From positions 3,478,501-3,542,500 of the forward strand of contig NZ_CAJRAF010000002.1 in NCBI RefSeq assembly GCF_907164905.1: 64,000 nt of DNA, in the 5' to 3' direction. Shown piece after piece: positions 38,521 through 46,529 of the stretch. Within the stretch, counting starts at the first letter, position 1; every line of letters starts with the position of its first letter. The notes below the pieces were generated by a model. That model was not told the DNA's origin. It ran no database searches and saw nothing but the letters and a program-made list of their open reading frames with translations. The position numbers and the translations under genes are program-made. This DNA is from Dyadobacter sp. CECT 9275. Its GTDB lineage: Bacteria; Bacteroidota; Bacteroidia; Cytophagales; Spirosomataceae.

Positions 38521-39354
38521 ATGATCAAACTCCAGCTAAGATCAAAAGGAGATGCCGTGGCTATGCTGCAGGAACTGCTCAATGAGTTTGGCTACGAAAT
38601 TATAGTCAACGGAAAGTTTGATGCAGCCACTGATATGGTCGTGAGAGACTTTCAGAAAAGCAACGGGCTGGTGAGCGATGGTATCGTATATACCAAAACA
38701 TGGACCAAACTTATCAATAACGCGCCGGTCGATCTCAGCCAGATGGACGCCTGGTTCCTAAAGGAGCAGGACATTAAGGATGCCGCCGAACAGCTTGAGA
38801 TTGAGGTGGCTGTGGTAAAAGCAGTTAATGAAGTGGAAAGCAGCGGAAGAGGTTACCTGATAGACGGCCGGGTAAAACTCTTGTTTGAAGGACATATTTT
38901 CTGGCAGCAGCTAATGGCCAGAGACATCAACCCTGTCCCCCTGGTTTCGGGTAATGAAACGGTGCTTTACCCCAAATGGACCAAAAAATTTTACCTGGGC
39001 GGCAAATCCGAATATTCCCGGCTGAACAAAGCAATAGCCATTCGTGACGAGGCAAAAGTAGCAGAAGCCGCCTATGCCTCTGCATCCTGGGTCCTTTACC
39101 AGATCATGGGCTTTCATTACAACTCACTTGGTTACACCGAGATCATGCAGTTTGTAGCCGAAATGAAAGAAAGTGAGGGTAATCAGCTGAAAATATTTTC
39201 AAAATTCCTGCAAGTAAACAACCTGACCAAATACCTTAAGAAAAAACAATGGGCCGAGTTTGCAAAACGTTACAACGGAGAGGGTTACAAAGAAAATAAG
39301 TATGACGTAAAACTGGAAAAAGCTTACAAAAAGTATAAGGCTTTGGAAAGCTAA
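38521..39354 (+). CDS. N-acetylmuramidase-family protein with peptidoglycan-binding domain
   Basis: A 277-residue protein. Residues 1-65 are a peptidoglycan-binding type 1 domain (KGDAVAMLQELLNEFGY, GKFDAATDMVVRDFQKSNGLVSDGIV). Residues about 85-270 match the N-acetylmuramidase (DUF3380) fold, with the probable catalytic glutamate in KAVNEVESSGRGYLIDGR and FEGHIFW nearby. There is no signal peptide, so it would need a holin-like or other export route, as with phage endolysins; it may be a domesticated phage lysin. No other phage gene is near. Confidence 0.82.
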   Translation: MIKLQLRSKGDAVAMLQELLNEFGYEIIVNGKFDAATDMVVRDFQKSNGLVSDGIVYTKTWTKLINNAPVDLSQMDAWFLKEQDIKDAAEQLEIEVAVVKAVNEVESSGRGYLIDGRVKLLFEGHIFWQQLMARDINPVPLVSGNETVLYPKWTKKFYLGGKSEYSRLNKAIAIRDEAKVAEAAYASASWVLYQIMGFHYNSLGYTEIMQFVAEMKESEGNQLKIFSKFLQVNNLTKYLKKKQWAEFAKRYNGEGYKENKYDVKLEKAYKKYKALES

Positions 39355-39415
39355 AAGTTATCAGGACAACAGATTGCCGGAATGAATACATTTCTTCATC
39401 TAAACATCAACAACT

Positions 39416-40816
39416 ATGCACATACAGTTTTTTGGAGCCGCCCGCACCGTGACGGGAAGTAAACACCTGATTACCACCGAAAAAGGCACTAAAATACTTT
39501 TGGATTGCGGCCTCTTTCAGGGGATACAAACCGACGAATTTAATCAGGAATTCGGTTTCAAACCGTCTGATATAGATTATGTTATCCTTTCCCATGCGCA
39601 TATTGATCACTCCGGTCTACTGCCCCGCCTGGTAAGGAAGGGATATAAGGGCCCTATTTACTGCACCTCGGCCACAGCTGATCTTTGTCGCATTATGCTT
39701 CTGGACAGTGCTCATATCCAGGAAAAAGATCTGGAACGTATCAACAAAAGGAGGCTCCGCCAGGGCCGCCCGCTACTGGAGGAATTGTACAATGCCCAAG
39801 ATGCCGAAAACACCATGGCCCTGCTGCAATCCGTTGCTTACGGGCAACCTTTCCATTTGGGAGACAATGCAGAAATCACCGTTGTACTCACAGATGCTGC
39901 GCATTTATTGGGAAGTGCTGCGGTGCACTTAACCATACCGGATAAGGGAACCTTTAAACAGTTGACCTTCACCGGCGACATAGGGCGGCCGGAAGACAGA
40001 ATCCTAAGAAAGCCAGATATTTTTCCACAAGCTGATATCATCATTTGCGAGTCTACCTACGGCGACAGGCTTCATGAAAAAGAGATCGATATGCACGCGC
40101 ACCTGCTTGAAGTTGTGAAAGCAACCTGTGTGGAACAAGGCGGAAAACTGATTATTCCTGCCTTCGCCATTGACCGCACACAGGAACTTATTTATGCGCT
40201 CGACCAGCTGTCCAGTTCCGGCCTGCTTCCGCGTATTCCTGTGTATATAGACAGCCCGCTAGCCATCCGTGCCACGCAGGTGATGAAGGAACATGACGAA
40301 TGCTTTAATCCTGAAATTCTGGATTATATAGAAAAAGACGGCGATGCTTTCGCCTTCCCTAATCTGAAATACATTTCCGCAGTAGAGCAGTCGATGGCGC
40401 TGAACGACTCACGAGAACCCTGTATCATCATTTCGGCATCCGGGATGGCGGAGGCGGGCCGTATCAAGCACCATATTAAGAATAACGTTGGCGATGTACG
40501 TTCGACGATCCTTCTGGTGGGATACGCTTCGCCTAATACTTTGGCAGGCGCTTTAAAAAGGGGGGATAAACAGGTAAATATTTTTGGCGAAACATTCGAC
40601 GTCAAATGCAAGGTATCCGTAATGGACTCCTTCTCCGGACATGGCGATTACAACGAAATGTTACGCTTTCTTTCCTGCCAGACCCCTTCCAGGGTAAAAA
40701 AAGTGTTTCTGGTACATGGTGAATACGAAACCCAGGTGGTTTTTAAACAGAAGCTGGAAGCCGTGGGTTTCAAGGACATAACCATTCCTGCCTTGTACCA
40801 GAATATAGAATGTTAG
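39416..40816 (+). CDS. MBL-fold beta-CASP hydrolase (RNase/CPSF-like)
   Basis: A 466-residue metallo-beta-lactamase-fold protein with a beta-CASP insertion, the family of RNA-processing nucleases related to CPSF-73. Metal-site motifs are ILSHAHIDHSG near residues 58-68, a histidine in VLTDAAHLLGSAA near 160, an aspartate in TFTGDIG near 185, and HGDYNE and LVHGEYE near the C-terminus. Beta-CASP motif A lies at CESTYGDR near 210. It is immediately upstream of the tRNA-Leu gene. RNA as substrate is by family. Confidence 0.9.
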   Translation: MHIQFFGAARTVTGSKHLITTEKGTKILLDCGLFQGIQTDEFNQEFGFKPSDIDYVILSHAHIDHSGLLPRLVRKGYKGPIYCTSATADLCRIMLLDSAHIQEKDLERINKRRLRQGRPLLEELYNAQDAENTMALLQSVAYGQPFHLGDNAEITVVLTDAAHLLGSAAVHLTIPDKGTFKQLTFTGDIGRPEDRILRKPDIFPQADIIICESTYGDRLHEKEIDMHAHLLEVVKATCVEQGGKLIIPAFAIDRTQELIYALDQLSSSGLLPRIPVYIDSPLAIRATQVMKEHDECFNPEILDYIEKDGDAFAFPNLKYISAVEQSMALNDSREPCIIISASGMAEAGRIKHHIKNNVGDVRSTILLVGYASPNTLAGALKRGDKQVNIFGETFDVKCKVSVMDSFSGHGDYNEMLRFLSCQTPSRVKKVFLVHGEYETQVVFKQKLEAVGFKDITIPALYQNIEC

Positions 40817-40842
40817 AAATTTTTATAAGTAATGTGGGCTAT

Positions 40843-42504
40843 TTACTTTGCATAAACACAATAATTACTATTTTTGCGCTCCCTGACTGCAAGCCGAAGT
40901 GGTGAAATTGGTAGACATGCACGTTTCAGGGGCGTGTGGGAGTGATCCCGTGCGGGTTCGAGTCCCGCCTTCGGTACTAAGCCGAACTTTTGTGAGAAAT
41001 CACTTAAAGTTCGGCTTTTTTCTTGTCCTAAATCACTGTTTATCTGAAAGATCAGAGCTGCTGCTTCATTGATTTTTGTGGTTCGATATCCACTTTCCGA
41101 AAACACCAGTTTTTCGGGGTATATCGAACCAATGATTTCACGCTTCTGATTTGTATCTGATCTTGTGTAGACAAGGTCGATGCTTGAAAGTGCGTTCACT
41201 GCCTTATCTAACATCTTTTGAAGATTTACAGGACTGTTGACACTCGTTGCCATCTCCGTTAAATTGGCTTCCAACCGCACAAGCTTTTCCTCAATTTCTG
41301 CTTTCATCGTCCGGTAGTCTTTTGGGTCAATATCAGAAGTCAACAAGAGTTCTCTTGCCTTACCAAGTTTACTATTCAGTGCATCGATCTGGTCGAGAAC
41401 ATGTTTCTTCTCGATTTGTGAATGCTTTGTCTGCCCGTTGAATGCTTTATTTACAGCCAGTTTAAAAAGCTCTGTCACACCTTTGTGAGGTTTAAACTTT
41501 TGAAGTTCTTTTACAAACTGATCGTTAACCACGCCGCATGTATATCTTGGCCCGCAGGAGGCCACACAGTGATAATAGTGGTACCTGCCGTTTCTGCCTT
41601 TCGAAGCGCTTGCCGTTAACAGCCTATGACAATTAGGACATTTCAGAAAACCCCGCAGCGGAAACATATCATTGGATATTTCTTTCACATTAGGCCGCTG
41701 TCTCTTCTTTTTTCCGTCAATCGAATCCTGTACTTCGTAAAACAGATTCTCGGATATCAGCGCTTCATGCTGCCCTTGCGCTAACCGGCTTTCTTCATCC
41801 TTGTAACCGGGTATGAAGATCTTACCGAAATAAAGCGGATTTTCGATTGCACGCCAGAAGCAGGTTTTGCTGCATCTGAGTCCTTTACGAACCGCCTGTC
41901 TTCTGACTTCTTCTACCGAATATATACCTTGCGCCAATTCTTCAAAGGCCCATTTTAAGACGGATGCCTGCGGCTGTTGTAGTGCGATGTATTTTCTGCC
42001 GCTTTCAGTGATCTTATTTATGTAACCCACCGGAGCTACACCCATATACCTGCCTTCCTTCCTAGCCCTTCTCATGCCGTGAAACGTATTGAGTGCCCGT
42101 CGGTCATTTTCCACTTCGGGTGCAGCCAGGTAAAAGGCCAGCATCATTTTATTTTCCGGAATAGAAAGATCCAGCGGCTGCTCAATGGCCTGGGGCTCCA
42201 CGCCCAACCTTCTAAGTATACTGATCATCTGGTAGGCATCGCCCGCGTTGCTGCTGAACCTGTCCCATTTGGTAAAAAGAACCAGATCCACCTTGCCTTT
42301 TGATTTTTTCAGGTCCAGGAGCAACTGTGACCATTGAGGGCGGTTGAAGGTTTTGGCCGAATGGTCTTCATAAATCACCTTTCTAACCTCAATATGATTG
42401 ATGCCACAATACTTTCTAAGCATTTCCTCCTGTCCTCTTTGGGAGTAGCCTTTATCTGCCTGCTCGTCCGTGCTGACACGGACATATAAATCTGCCGTTT
42501 TCAT
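40843..42504 (-). CDS. large serine recombinase (integrase)
   Basis: A 553-residue serine recombinase. The N-terminal resolvase domain starts KTADLYVRVSTDEQ with nucleophile Ser11; the recombinase domain follows (about residues 160-270), then a zinc ribbon (CPNCHRLL ... HYYHCVASCG, near 285-325) and a coiled coil (about 370-410). The frame does not stop before the island edge: the last about 45 codons are the complement of the terminator and tRNA-Leu, ending 50 bases beyond the tRNA start. Unlike tyrosine integrases, serine integrases rarely sit at tRNA genes. A small gene precedes it by 44 bases. Confidence 0.92.
   Translation of the reverse strand: MKTADLYVRVSTDEQADKGYSQRGQEEMLRKYCGINHIEVRKVIYEDHSAKTFNRPQWSQLLLDLKKSKGKVDLVLFTKWDRFSSNAGDAYQMISILRRLGVEPQAIEQPLDLSIPENKMMLAFYLAAPEVENDRRALNTFHGMRRARKEGRYMGVAPVGYINKITESGRKYIALQQPQASVLKWAFEELAQGIYSVEEVRRQAVRKGLRCSKTCFWRAIENPLYFGKIFIPGYKDEESRLAQGQHEALISENLFYEVQDSIDGKKKRQRPNVKEISNDMFPLRGFLKCPNCHRLLTASASKGRNGRYHYYHCVASCGPRYTCGVVNDQFVKELQKFKPHKGVTELFKLAVNKAFNGQTKHSQIEKKHVLDQIDALNSKLGKARELLLTSDIDPKDYRTMKAEIEEKLVRLEANLTEMATSVNSPVNLQKMLDKAVNALSSIDLVYTRSDTNQKREIIGSIYPEKLVFSESGYRTTKINEAAALIFQINSDLGQEKSRTLSDFSQKFGLVPKAGLEPARDHSHTPLKRACLPISPLRLAVRERKNSNYCVYAK
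40893..40976 (+). tRNA. tRNA-Leu (anticodon CAG)
   Basis: The acceptor stem pairs GCCGAAG with CTTCGGT (one G-T pair), the D arm contains GGTGAAATTGGTAGAC, and the anticodon arm CACGT-TTCAGGG-GCGTG places CAG at positions 34-36. There is a long variable arm (GGGAGTGATCCC) as required for tRNA-Leu, then the T arm GCGGGTTCGAGTCCCGC. The 3' CCA is not encoded. It is the insertion target of the following island; the recombinase reading frame runs antisense through it. Confidence 0.95.
40973..41077. repeat. 105-bp direct repeat, proximal copy (island boundary)
   Basis: Starts in the last bases of the tRNA (GGTACTAAGCC) and runs through the terminator into the recombinase coding sequence. It matches 48488-48592 at 101 of 105 positions, with no length difference. 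Confidence 0.9.
40979..41021 (+). terminator. terminator of the tRNA-Leu gene
   Basis: A perfect 12-bp stem AAGCCGAACTTT/AAAGTTCGGCTT followed by a T run. It lies within the direct repeat and is copied at the distal island end. Confidence 0.88.
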
Positions 42505-42548
42505 CTCAATACAGTTACATCATCAATAATTAAATAAATCAGATTTAG

Positions 42549-42842
42549 TTACAAAACATCATCCTTTAAATCTTTAAGACATTGATTTACTGCTATATTA
42601 GCCAATTTTTCCAAAAATTCCAAGATTTTCTTAGCCTGACTTTCTGTTACTTCGAGTCCTTCACGCCTTAAAACTTCCACCGCTTTTTGTGGAGATACCC
42701 TCTCTTTTTCTATCGCCTCCATCCTGCTCACCATGTTTTGGACCAACATGCCGGAAAATAATCTTTGATGGCCAGCAAGATCTTCCCGCGATACTTTCCG
42801 GAATAAAAAGAATCTAATTTCTTCTTTTTTATAATTAGACAC
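42549..42842 (-). CDS. small helical protein upstream of the recombinase, unknown function
   Basis: A 97-residue charged, mostly alpha-helical protein with no recognised domain. Its C-terminal half (VSPQKAVEVLRREGLEVTESQAKKILEFLEKLANIAV) has the regular spacing of a small helical bundle of the kind often found beside Bacteroidota mobile elements. It lies 44 bases upstream of the serine recombinase on the same strand, so it may be an accessory or regulatory partner; that is inference. Confidence 0.6.
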   Translation of the reverse strand: MSNYKKEEIRFFLFRKVSREDLAGHQRLFSGMLVQNMVSRMEAIEKERVSPQKAVEVLRREGLEVTESQAKKILEFLEKLANIAVNQCLKDLKDDVL

Positions 42843-42880
42843 GGTCTGACATTCCTAAATCAGACCGTGCTGTTTAATAA

Positions 42881-43432
42881 TCAGTCCATAAAAACATGAC
42901 CTTCGTACTGTGAATAGCCATCTAAAAATAGGTCCCTTGCATAAGCTTCGTAATCAAAATATCTTTGCAACAGCTCGGGCACGTCTGAGAGCATTCCCGT
43001 ATCTTCAATGTACTGATAGGTAAACTCCAACTCCGGATCTTTCGATCGTGAAAAATAACCTTGGTAAGCATCTTCAAATCCTTGCAGTGTTTCATCTAAA
43101 TCATATCCGTTTGAGGGCCATGATACGATCTTGGAACAGTAAATCTCAAATGCCTCCGCGCGTTCCTCACCCATTTCATCCGTCAGTTCAAAGTACTTGA
43201 ATGTGTCCTCATGCAGACTGCATTCTGAAATCAGAAAATCCGGAATATATTCCCAATCCTGGAACATTAACTCAGGCAGAAATTCATTTCGGTGATATTC
43301 ATAGCAGTCCTTGTAGAACGCTTGGCTATCAGAGTAGTCTGAGAGATCAAACCATTTACCGAAAAGTGATCCGTCGTTATACTGCCCGTAAGTTCCAACA
43401 TAAATTTTTGGAATGTTTTCAAGATTTTTCAT
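42881..43432 (-). CDS. ardA: antirestriction protein ArdA
   Basis: A 183-residue acidic protein, a DNA mimic that blocks type I restriction enzymes so incoming elements survive. The family start is clear: IYVGTYGQYNDGSLFGKWFDLSDY (residues about 10-33), followed by FQDWEYIPDFLISE and the C-terminal YFDYEAYARDLFLDGY. Size fits ArdA. It lies 38 bases from the preceding small gene and may be co-transcribed with it; a long folded element sits in its upstream region. Confidence 0.9.
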   Translation of the reverse strand: MKNLENIPKIYVGTYGQYNDGSLFGKWFDLSDYSDSQAFYKDCYEYHRNEFLPELMFQDWEYIPDFLISECSLHEDTFKYFELTDEMGEERAEAFEIYCSKIVSWPSNGYDLDETLQGFEDAYQGYFSRSKDPELEFTYQYIEDTGMLSDVPELLQRYFDYEAYARDLFLDGYSQYEGHVFMD

Positions 43433-44031
43433 GATTGAAAGACTTTAAAAGTAGCTTAGCCCAGCGTTGTGCTCAGGGCAATCGCTATCTCCACTCAAAG
43501 AAAAAATGACGGGGTTCACCCCTTGGCTGCAAGAGTGGCCAGCGGTTTAAGGAGCGGCATTAAGCCGGGGGCGCCAAGCCGCGGTAAATAGCGGGCTACT
43601 CTTGTAGTCGTCATTTTTTGCTTTGTAACTTTCGTTGCTCTGACTGACAACCTGTGCGGCTGGTGCTTTTCTCAAAGCTTTGGACATTGCAGTTTAATCA
43701 TTCGAGATATTCTACAGAATTTAAAGTCTGACCAAGTTACCTTTCAATATTTTTGTCCTTTAGCAGATTCCAAGCCTGTTATGGTCATTATCTGACAAGG
43801 TTATATTCGAGCAGCAAAAGAACGCCGGAATTGAATACGCCATAGGTTGCTAACCCAACTTTTCTTTTTGGGCGTTACATCCACTCCACCAAGAGAGAAA
43901 TAAATTTAAGTATCCAAGATTCCGCATCCTCGTCAGGTTACTTTTCTCTACCCGAAAACGGGATTACTTCGCCATGCATAGTTTTTATATACCGAATCGT
44001 TAAATTTGTAAGTAACCATAAAAGTAAGGGT
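43433..44031. other. 599-base non-coding region in the island
   Basis: Between the divergent ardA and antitoxin-like genes. The ardA-proximal part holds the folded element at 43501-43619. On the plus strand TAAATTTG at 44001-44008 matches the -7 consensus 24 bases before the antitoxin-like gene. No gene is visible in the rest. Confidence 0.5.
43501..43619. ncRNA. 120-nt highly structured element upstream of ardA (candidate RNA or transfer site)
   Basis: Outer arms AAAAAATGACG (43501-43511) and CGTCATTTTTT (43609-43619) are perfect 11-bp complements. Inside are a GGGG-TTCA-CCCC hairpin (43511-43522), CAAGAGTGGCC (43530-43540) pairing with GGGCTACTCTTG (43593-43604) through a wobble, and a CGGC-ATTAA-GCCG hairpin (43555-43567). 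Read on the minus strand it would sit in the ardA leader; the strand is not certain because both ends give T runs. Confidence 0.45.
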
Positions 44032-44466
44032 ATGGCGGTCAAGGAAATGAGATATGAAAATGGGAGACTTTCGGGTCTTTTCATACCTATTGAAGATATA
44101 GAAGAACTTAAAGGCGACCTTAAAGGCGATTCACAATTTCTGAGTTATCTGGATGAAATTCTGTTCAAACAGCAGGAATCGGAATCGGCCTTACAGCAGC
44201 CTCTACCCAATGGTCTTTCTTTGCAGCAGACCAATGAAAGAACGGCGGAAGTAATCACAAATCTTCATAGAGAAGCCTTTTCCAAAGGAATCCCTATGTA
44301 TTACCGGGACGCCAGGGCAACTCCCCCCAAAGAATTTATCAGGGCTAACCCCGACGGTTCAGAGGATTTGGTCTCATTGGATCTTTCGACTGCTGACTAT
44401 ACCTTAATAAAACAGTTAGTGCCTAAGGGAAAAGGAAGTTGGGCGTTTGTGGTTGCGGACAGGTAA
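44032..44466 (+). CDS. probable antitoxin partner of the Zeta-like kinase
   Basis: A 144-residue soluble protein with no named domain. The C-terminal half (TAEVITNLHREAFSKGIPMYY, then FIRANPDGSEDLV) resembles short proteins that commonly precede Zeta-toxin genes, where a small helical segment plus an Asp/Glu-rich region act as antitoxin. It ends 11 bases before the ATG of the kinase gene, so both are translated from one message. Function is inferred from position and resemblance. Confidence 0.6.
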   Translation: MAVKEMRYENGRLSGLFIPIEDIEELKGDLKGDSQFLSYLDEILFKQQESESALQQPLPNGLSLQQTNERTAEVITNLHREAFSKGIPMYYRDARATPPKEFIRANPDGSEDLVSLDLSTADYTLIKQLVPKGKGSWAFVVADR

Positions 44467-44477
44467 TTTCTCTACTT

Positions 44478-45173
44478 ATGAAGCCGCAATTCTACATTCT
44501 AGGTGGTCCAAACGGAGCAGGAAAATCTACCGTAGGCCATTTACACGTTATTGCCGGTACCCATATTTTTAACGGTGACCTGATCTATGCTGCACTCCTC
44601 GAAAAATATCCTAATTACGACCCTGAGAAACTCAAGGGTGGCGTACCATCACAACTGGAAAAAGACAAGGCCGTAGCTATTTCCCAACAAAAGCATTTTG
44701 CCTTTGAAACAAATTATTCCACCGATCTGGCAAAAGAGCTCACCCAAGAGTTCAGGAGCAATGGTTATGAATCTACAATGATCTATTTTGGTATCGATGA
44801 CCTGGAAAGCTCGCTTTCCAGAGTTAAAGTGCGTGTGTCGCTCGGCGGACATGATGTCCGGTTAAAGGATATCGCCTTCAATTTTTCAGAGGGTATTGTT
44901 AGAGTCAAAAAGGATATCAGGATTTTTGATAACGTTTTGTTTGTTGACACAAGCACCCTAGGAAAAGCGTCCGTGATTGCTTCATATCGTAAAGACACAG
45001 GAGATCATCTAATTCTTCAAGAGGACGTCAATTGGTTTAACCTCAATTTCAGGGAACAGATAATAGAAATGGCTCTTCAAAAGAAAAAAGCTCTCAAAAC
45101 GCTGGAAAGGTTGCAAGCCGAAGAGGAAACATCAACCCAAAAAAAGCAAGGGAGAAAAGGGCCGAAGTTTTGA
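44478..45173 (+). CDS. Zeta-toxin-like P-loop kinase
   Basis: A 231-residue protein starting at ATG 44478. The Walker A motif GGPNGAGKSTV is at residues 9-19, followed by FNGDLIYAALLEKYPNYDPE with a likely catalytic aspartate, FAFETNYS near 74 and a C-terminal arginine-rich helix LGGHDVRLKDIAF. This is the COG4185/Zeta-like group; true Zeta toxins phosphorylate UDP-N-acetylglucosamine and arrest cell-wall synthesis. Substrate here is inferred. The tail is lysine-rich. Pairs with the preceding gene as a toxin-antitoxin unit. Confidence 0.8.
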   Translation: MKPQFYILGGPNGAGKSTVGHLHVIAGTHIFNGDLIYAALLEKYPNYDPEKLKGGVPSQLEKDKAVAISQQKHFAFETNYSTDLAKELTQEFRSNGYESTMIYFGIDDLESSLSRVKVRVSLGGHDVRLKDIAFNFSEGIVRVKKDIRIFDNVLFVDTSTLGKASVIASYRKDTGDHLILQEDVNWFNLNFREQIIEMALQKKKALKTLERLQAEEETSTQKKQGRKGPKF

Positions 45174-45306
45174 GATTTTATCCTTGACGGAAATCAGAAT
45201 TTAAGACTCCACAACTCTAAACAGGAGACAATCTTATTTGACATTATTAGCAATCATCTGAAAAAATCTTATTAATATAAGACTCACAATACAATCCCAT
45301 TTATAT

Positions 45307-45768
45307 ATGCTAATTCAAGCTGCACAAAAAGACATTTTGCTCACATACTTCGTAACTGAATGTAAACTAGGTAAATGGACTGAAAGGGGGCTAGGTGAAC
45401 TCAATGAAAGCTTGGAAGAGGTTGATGAAGAGAAAGCTATGTATTTGTATTTTGAAAGGATAGGACTAATTAATTGCAGAGACAACGAATTTAGTTTTAT
45501 GAGTGTATCCTTCAAAGTCAATGTGGAAGCCCATGACTTCTACAATCGTGGAGGTTTCTACGGACAGGAAGATCTGTTTAAAAAGAACGTCGAAAAGCTT
45601 CTTTTGGAAGTTGAAAGATTAGAAATAATTGACTCATCTGGGTATTTCGGAGAAGTTGACCACCTGATTCCGTGGCAAATTGACCACCTAATTAACTGGC
45701 GGCCGGTAGTAGAAAATGCTAGTAGAAGCGATTCAAAATTAGTAAATAAAAGTTATAATTATTCGTAG
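45307..45768 (+). pseudogene. unknown gene truncated by the IS21 insertion
   Basis: The first about 113 codons, up to roughly 45645, read as a soluble acidic protein (MLIQAAQKDILLTYFVTECK) with no recognised domain. From there on the sequence is the IS terminal repeat, so the last 40 codons are not original. The remainder of the gene would have to lie beyond the other IS end at 48264, but nothing obvious continues there. Confidence 0.5.
45656..45688. repeat. two inverted subterminal repeats of the IS21 element, istB end
   Basis: TTGACCACC occurs at 45656-45664 and 45680-45688, the reverse complement of the GGTGGTCAA-type repeats at the other end. Confidence 0.7.
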
Positions 45769-46508
45769 CTGGTTTCGAGCTCCGTTTTTCGTTTTCTTCT
45801 CATTGATTCCCCCTTTAATTCAACCCGGTGTGCATCATGTACTATACGATCTAAAATGGCATCAGCAATGGTTTTTTCTCCTATTACTTCATGCCATTTG
45901 CTAACAGGCAACTGAGAAGTAATTATCAGGGATGTTTTTCCGTGCCTGTCTTCTATGATTTCCATCAGTGCTGCCCGGCTCTGGGCATCGAACGGCTGGA
46001 TACCAAAGTCGTCCAGGATAAGAAGTTGTTGCCGTTCTATTTTTGTAATTTCTTTGATATAGGATCCATCCGCCTTGGCCATTTTGAGTTTGGCAAACAA
46101 TTTGGGAGTACTGGCATACATTACGCGGTAGCCAAGTATACATGCCTGATGACCAATCGCAGATGCTACATAGCTTTTACCGATTCCGGTACTGCCTGTG
46201 ATCAGTAGGTTTTCATTTCGGCCAATAAAGGAGCATTCTGCTAGGCGCATGATCTGATTACGGTCAATACTTCTATCAGCATGATAGTGGATATTTTCGA
46301 CCATGGCCTTATAGCGGAACCGTGCGTACAAGATCTGGCGTTCGACCCGACGGTTATTTCTGTCATCCCATTCAGCGTCAACTAGATGAGCTAAAAGCTC
46401 ATCCGCCGTGTAATCATTAGTCTTTCCACTTTCCAGGCTACTTTTAAAGGCATGGAACATGCCGTAAAATTTTAGCTTGCGTAACTTTTCCAAAGTGTTT
46501 GTGTTCAT
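45759..46508 (-). CDS. istB: IS21-family helper ATPase IstB
   Basis: A 249-residue AAA+ ATPase related to DnaC that regulates target choice by the IstA transposase. Walker A is TGSTGIGKSYVASAIG near residues 106-121, Walker B ILDDFG near 168, and an arginine-rich end SMRRKRK. It starts 22 bases from the istA stop, the usual arrangement. Full family length. Confidence 0.93.
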   Translation of the reverse strand: MNTNTLEKLRKLKFYGMFHAFKSSLESGKTNDYTADELLAHLVDAEWDDRNNRRVERQILYARFRYKAMVENIHYHADRSIDRNQIMRLAECSFIGRNENLLITGSTGIGKSYVASAIGHQACILGYRVMYASTPKLFAKLKMAKADGSYIKEITKIERQQLLILDDFGIQPFDAQSRAALMEIIEDRHGKTSLIITSQLPVSKWHEVIGEKTIADAILDRIVHDAHRVELKGESMRRKRKTELETSYE

Positions 46509-46529
46509 TTTTATTAATTGTTTAAAGGA

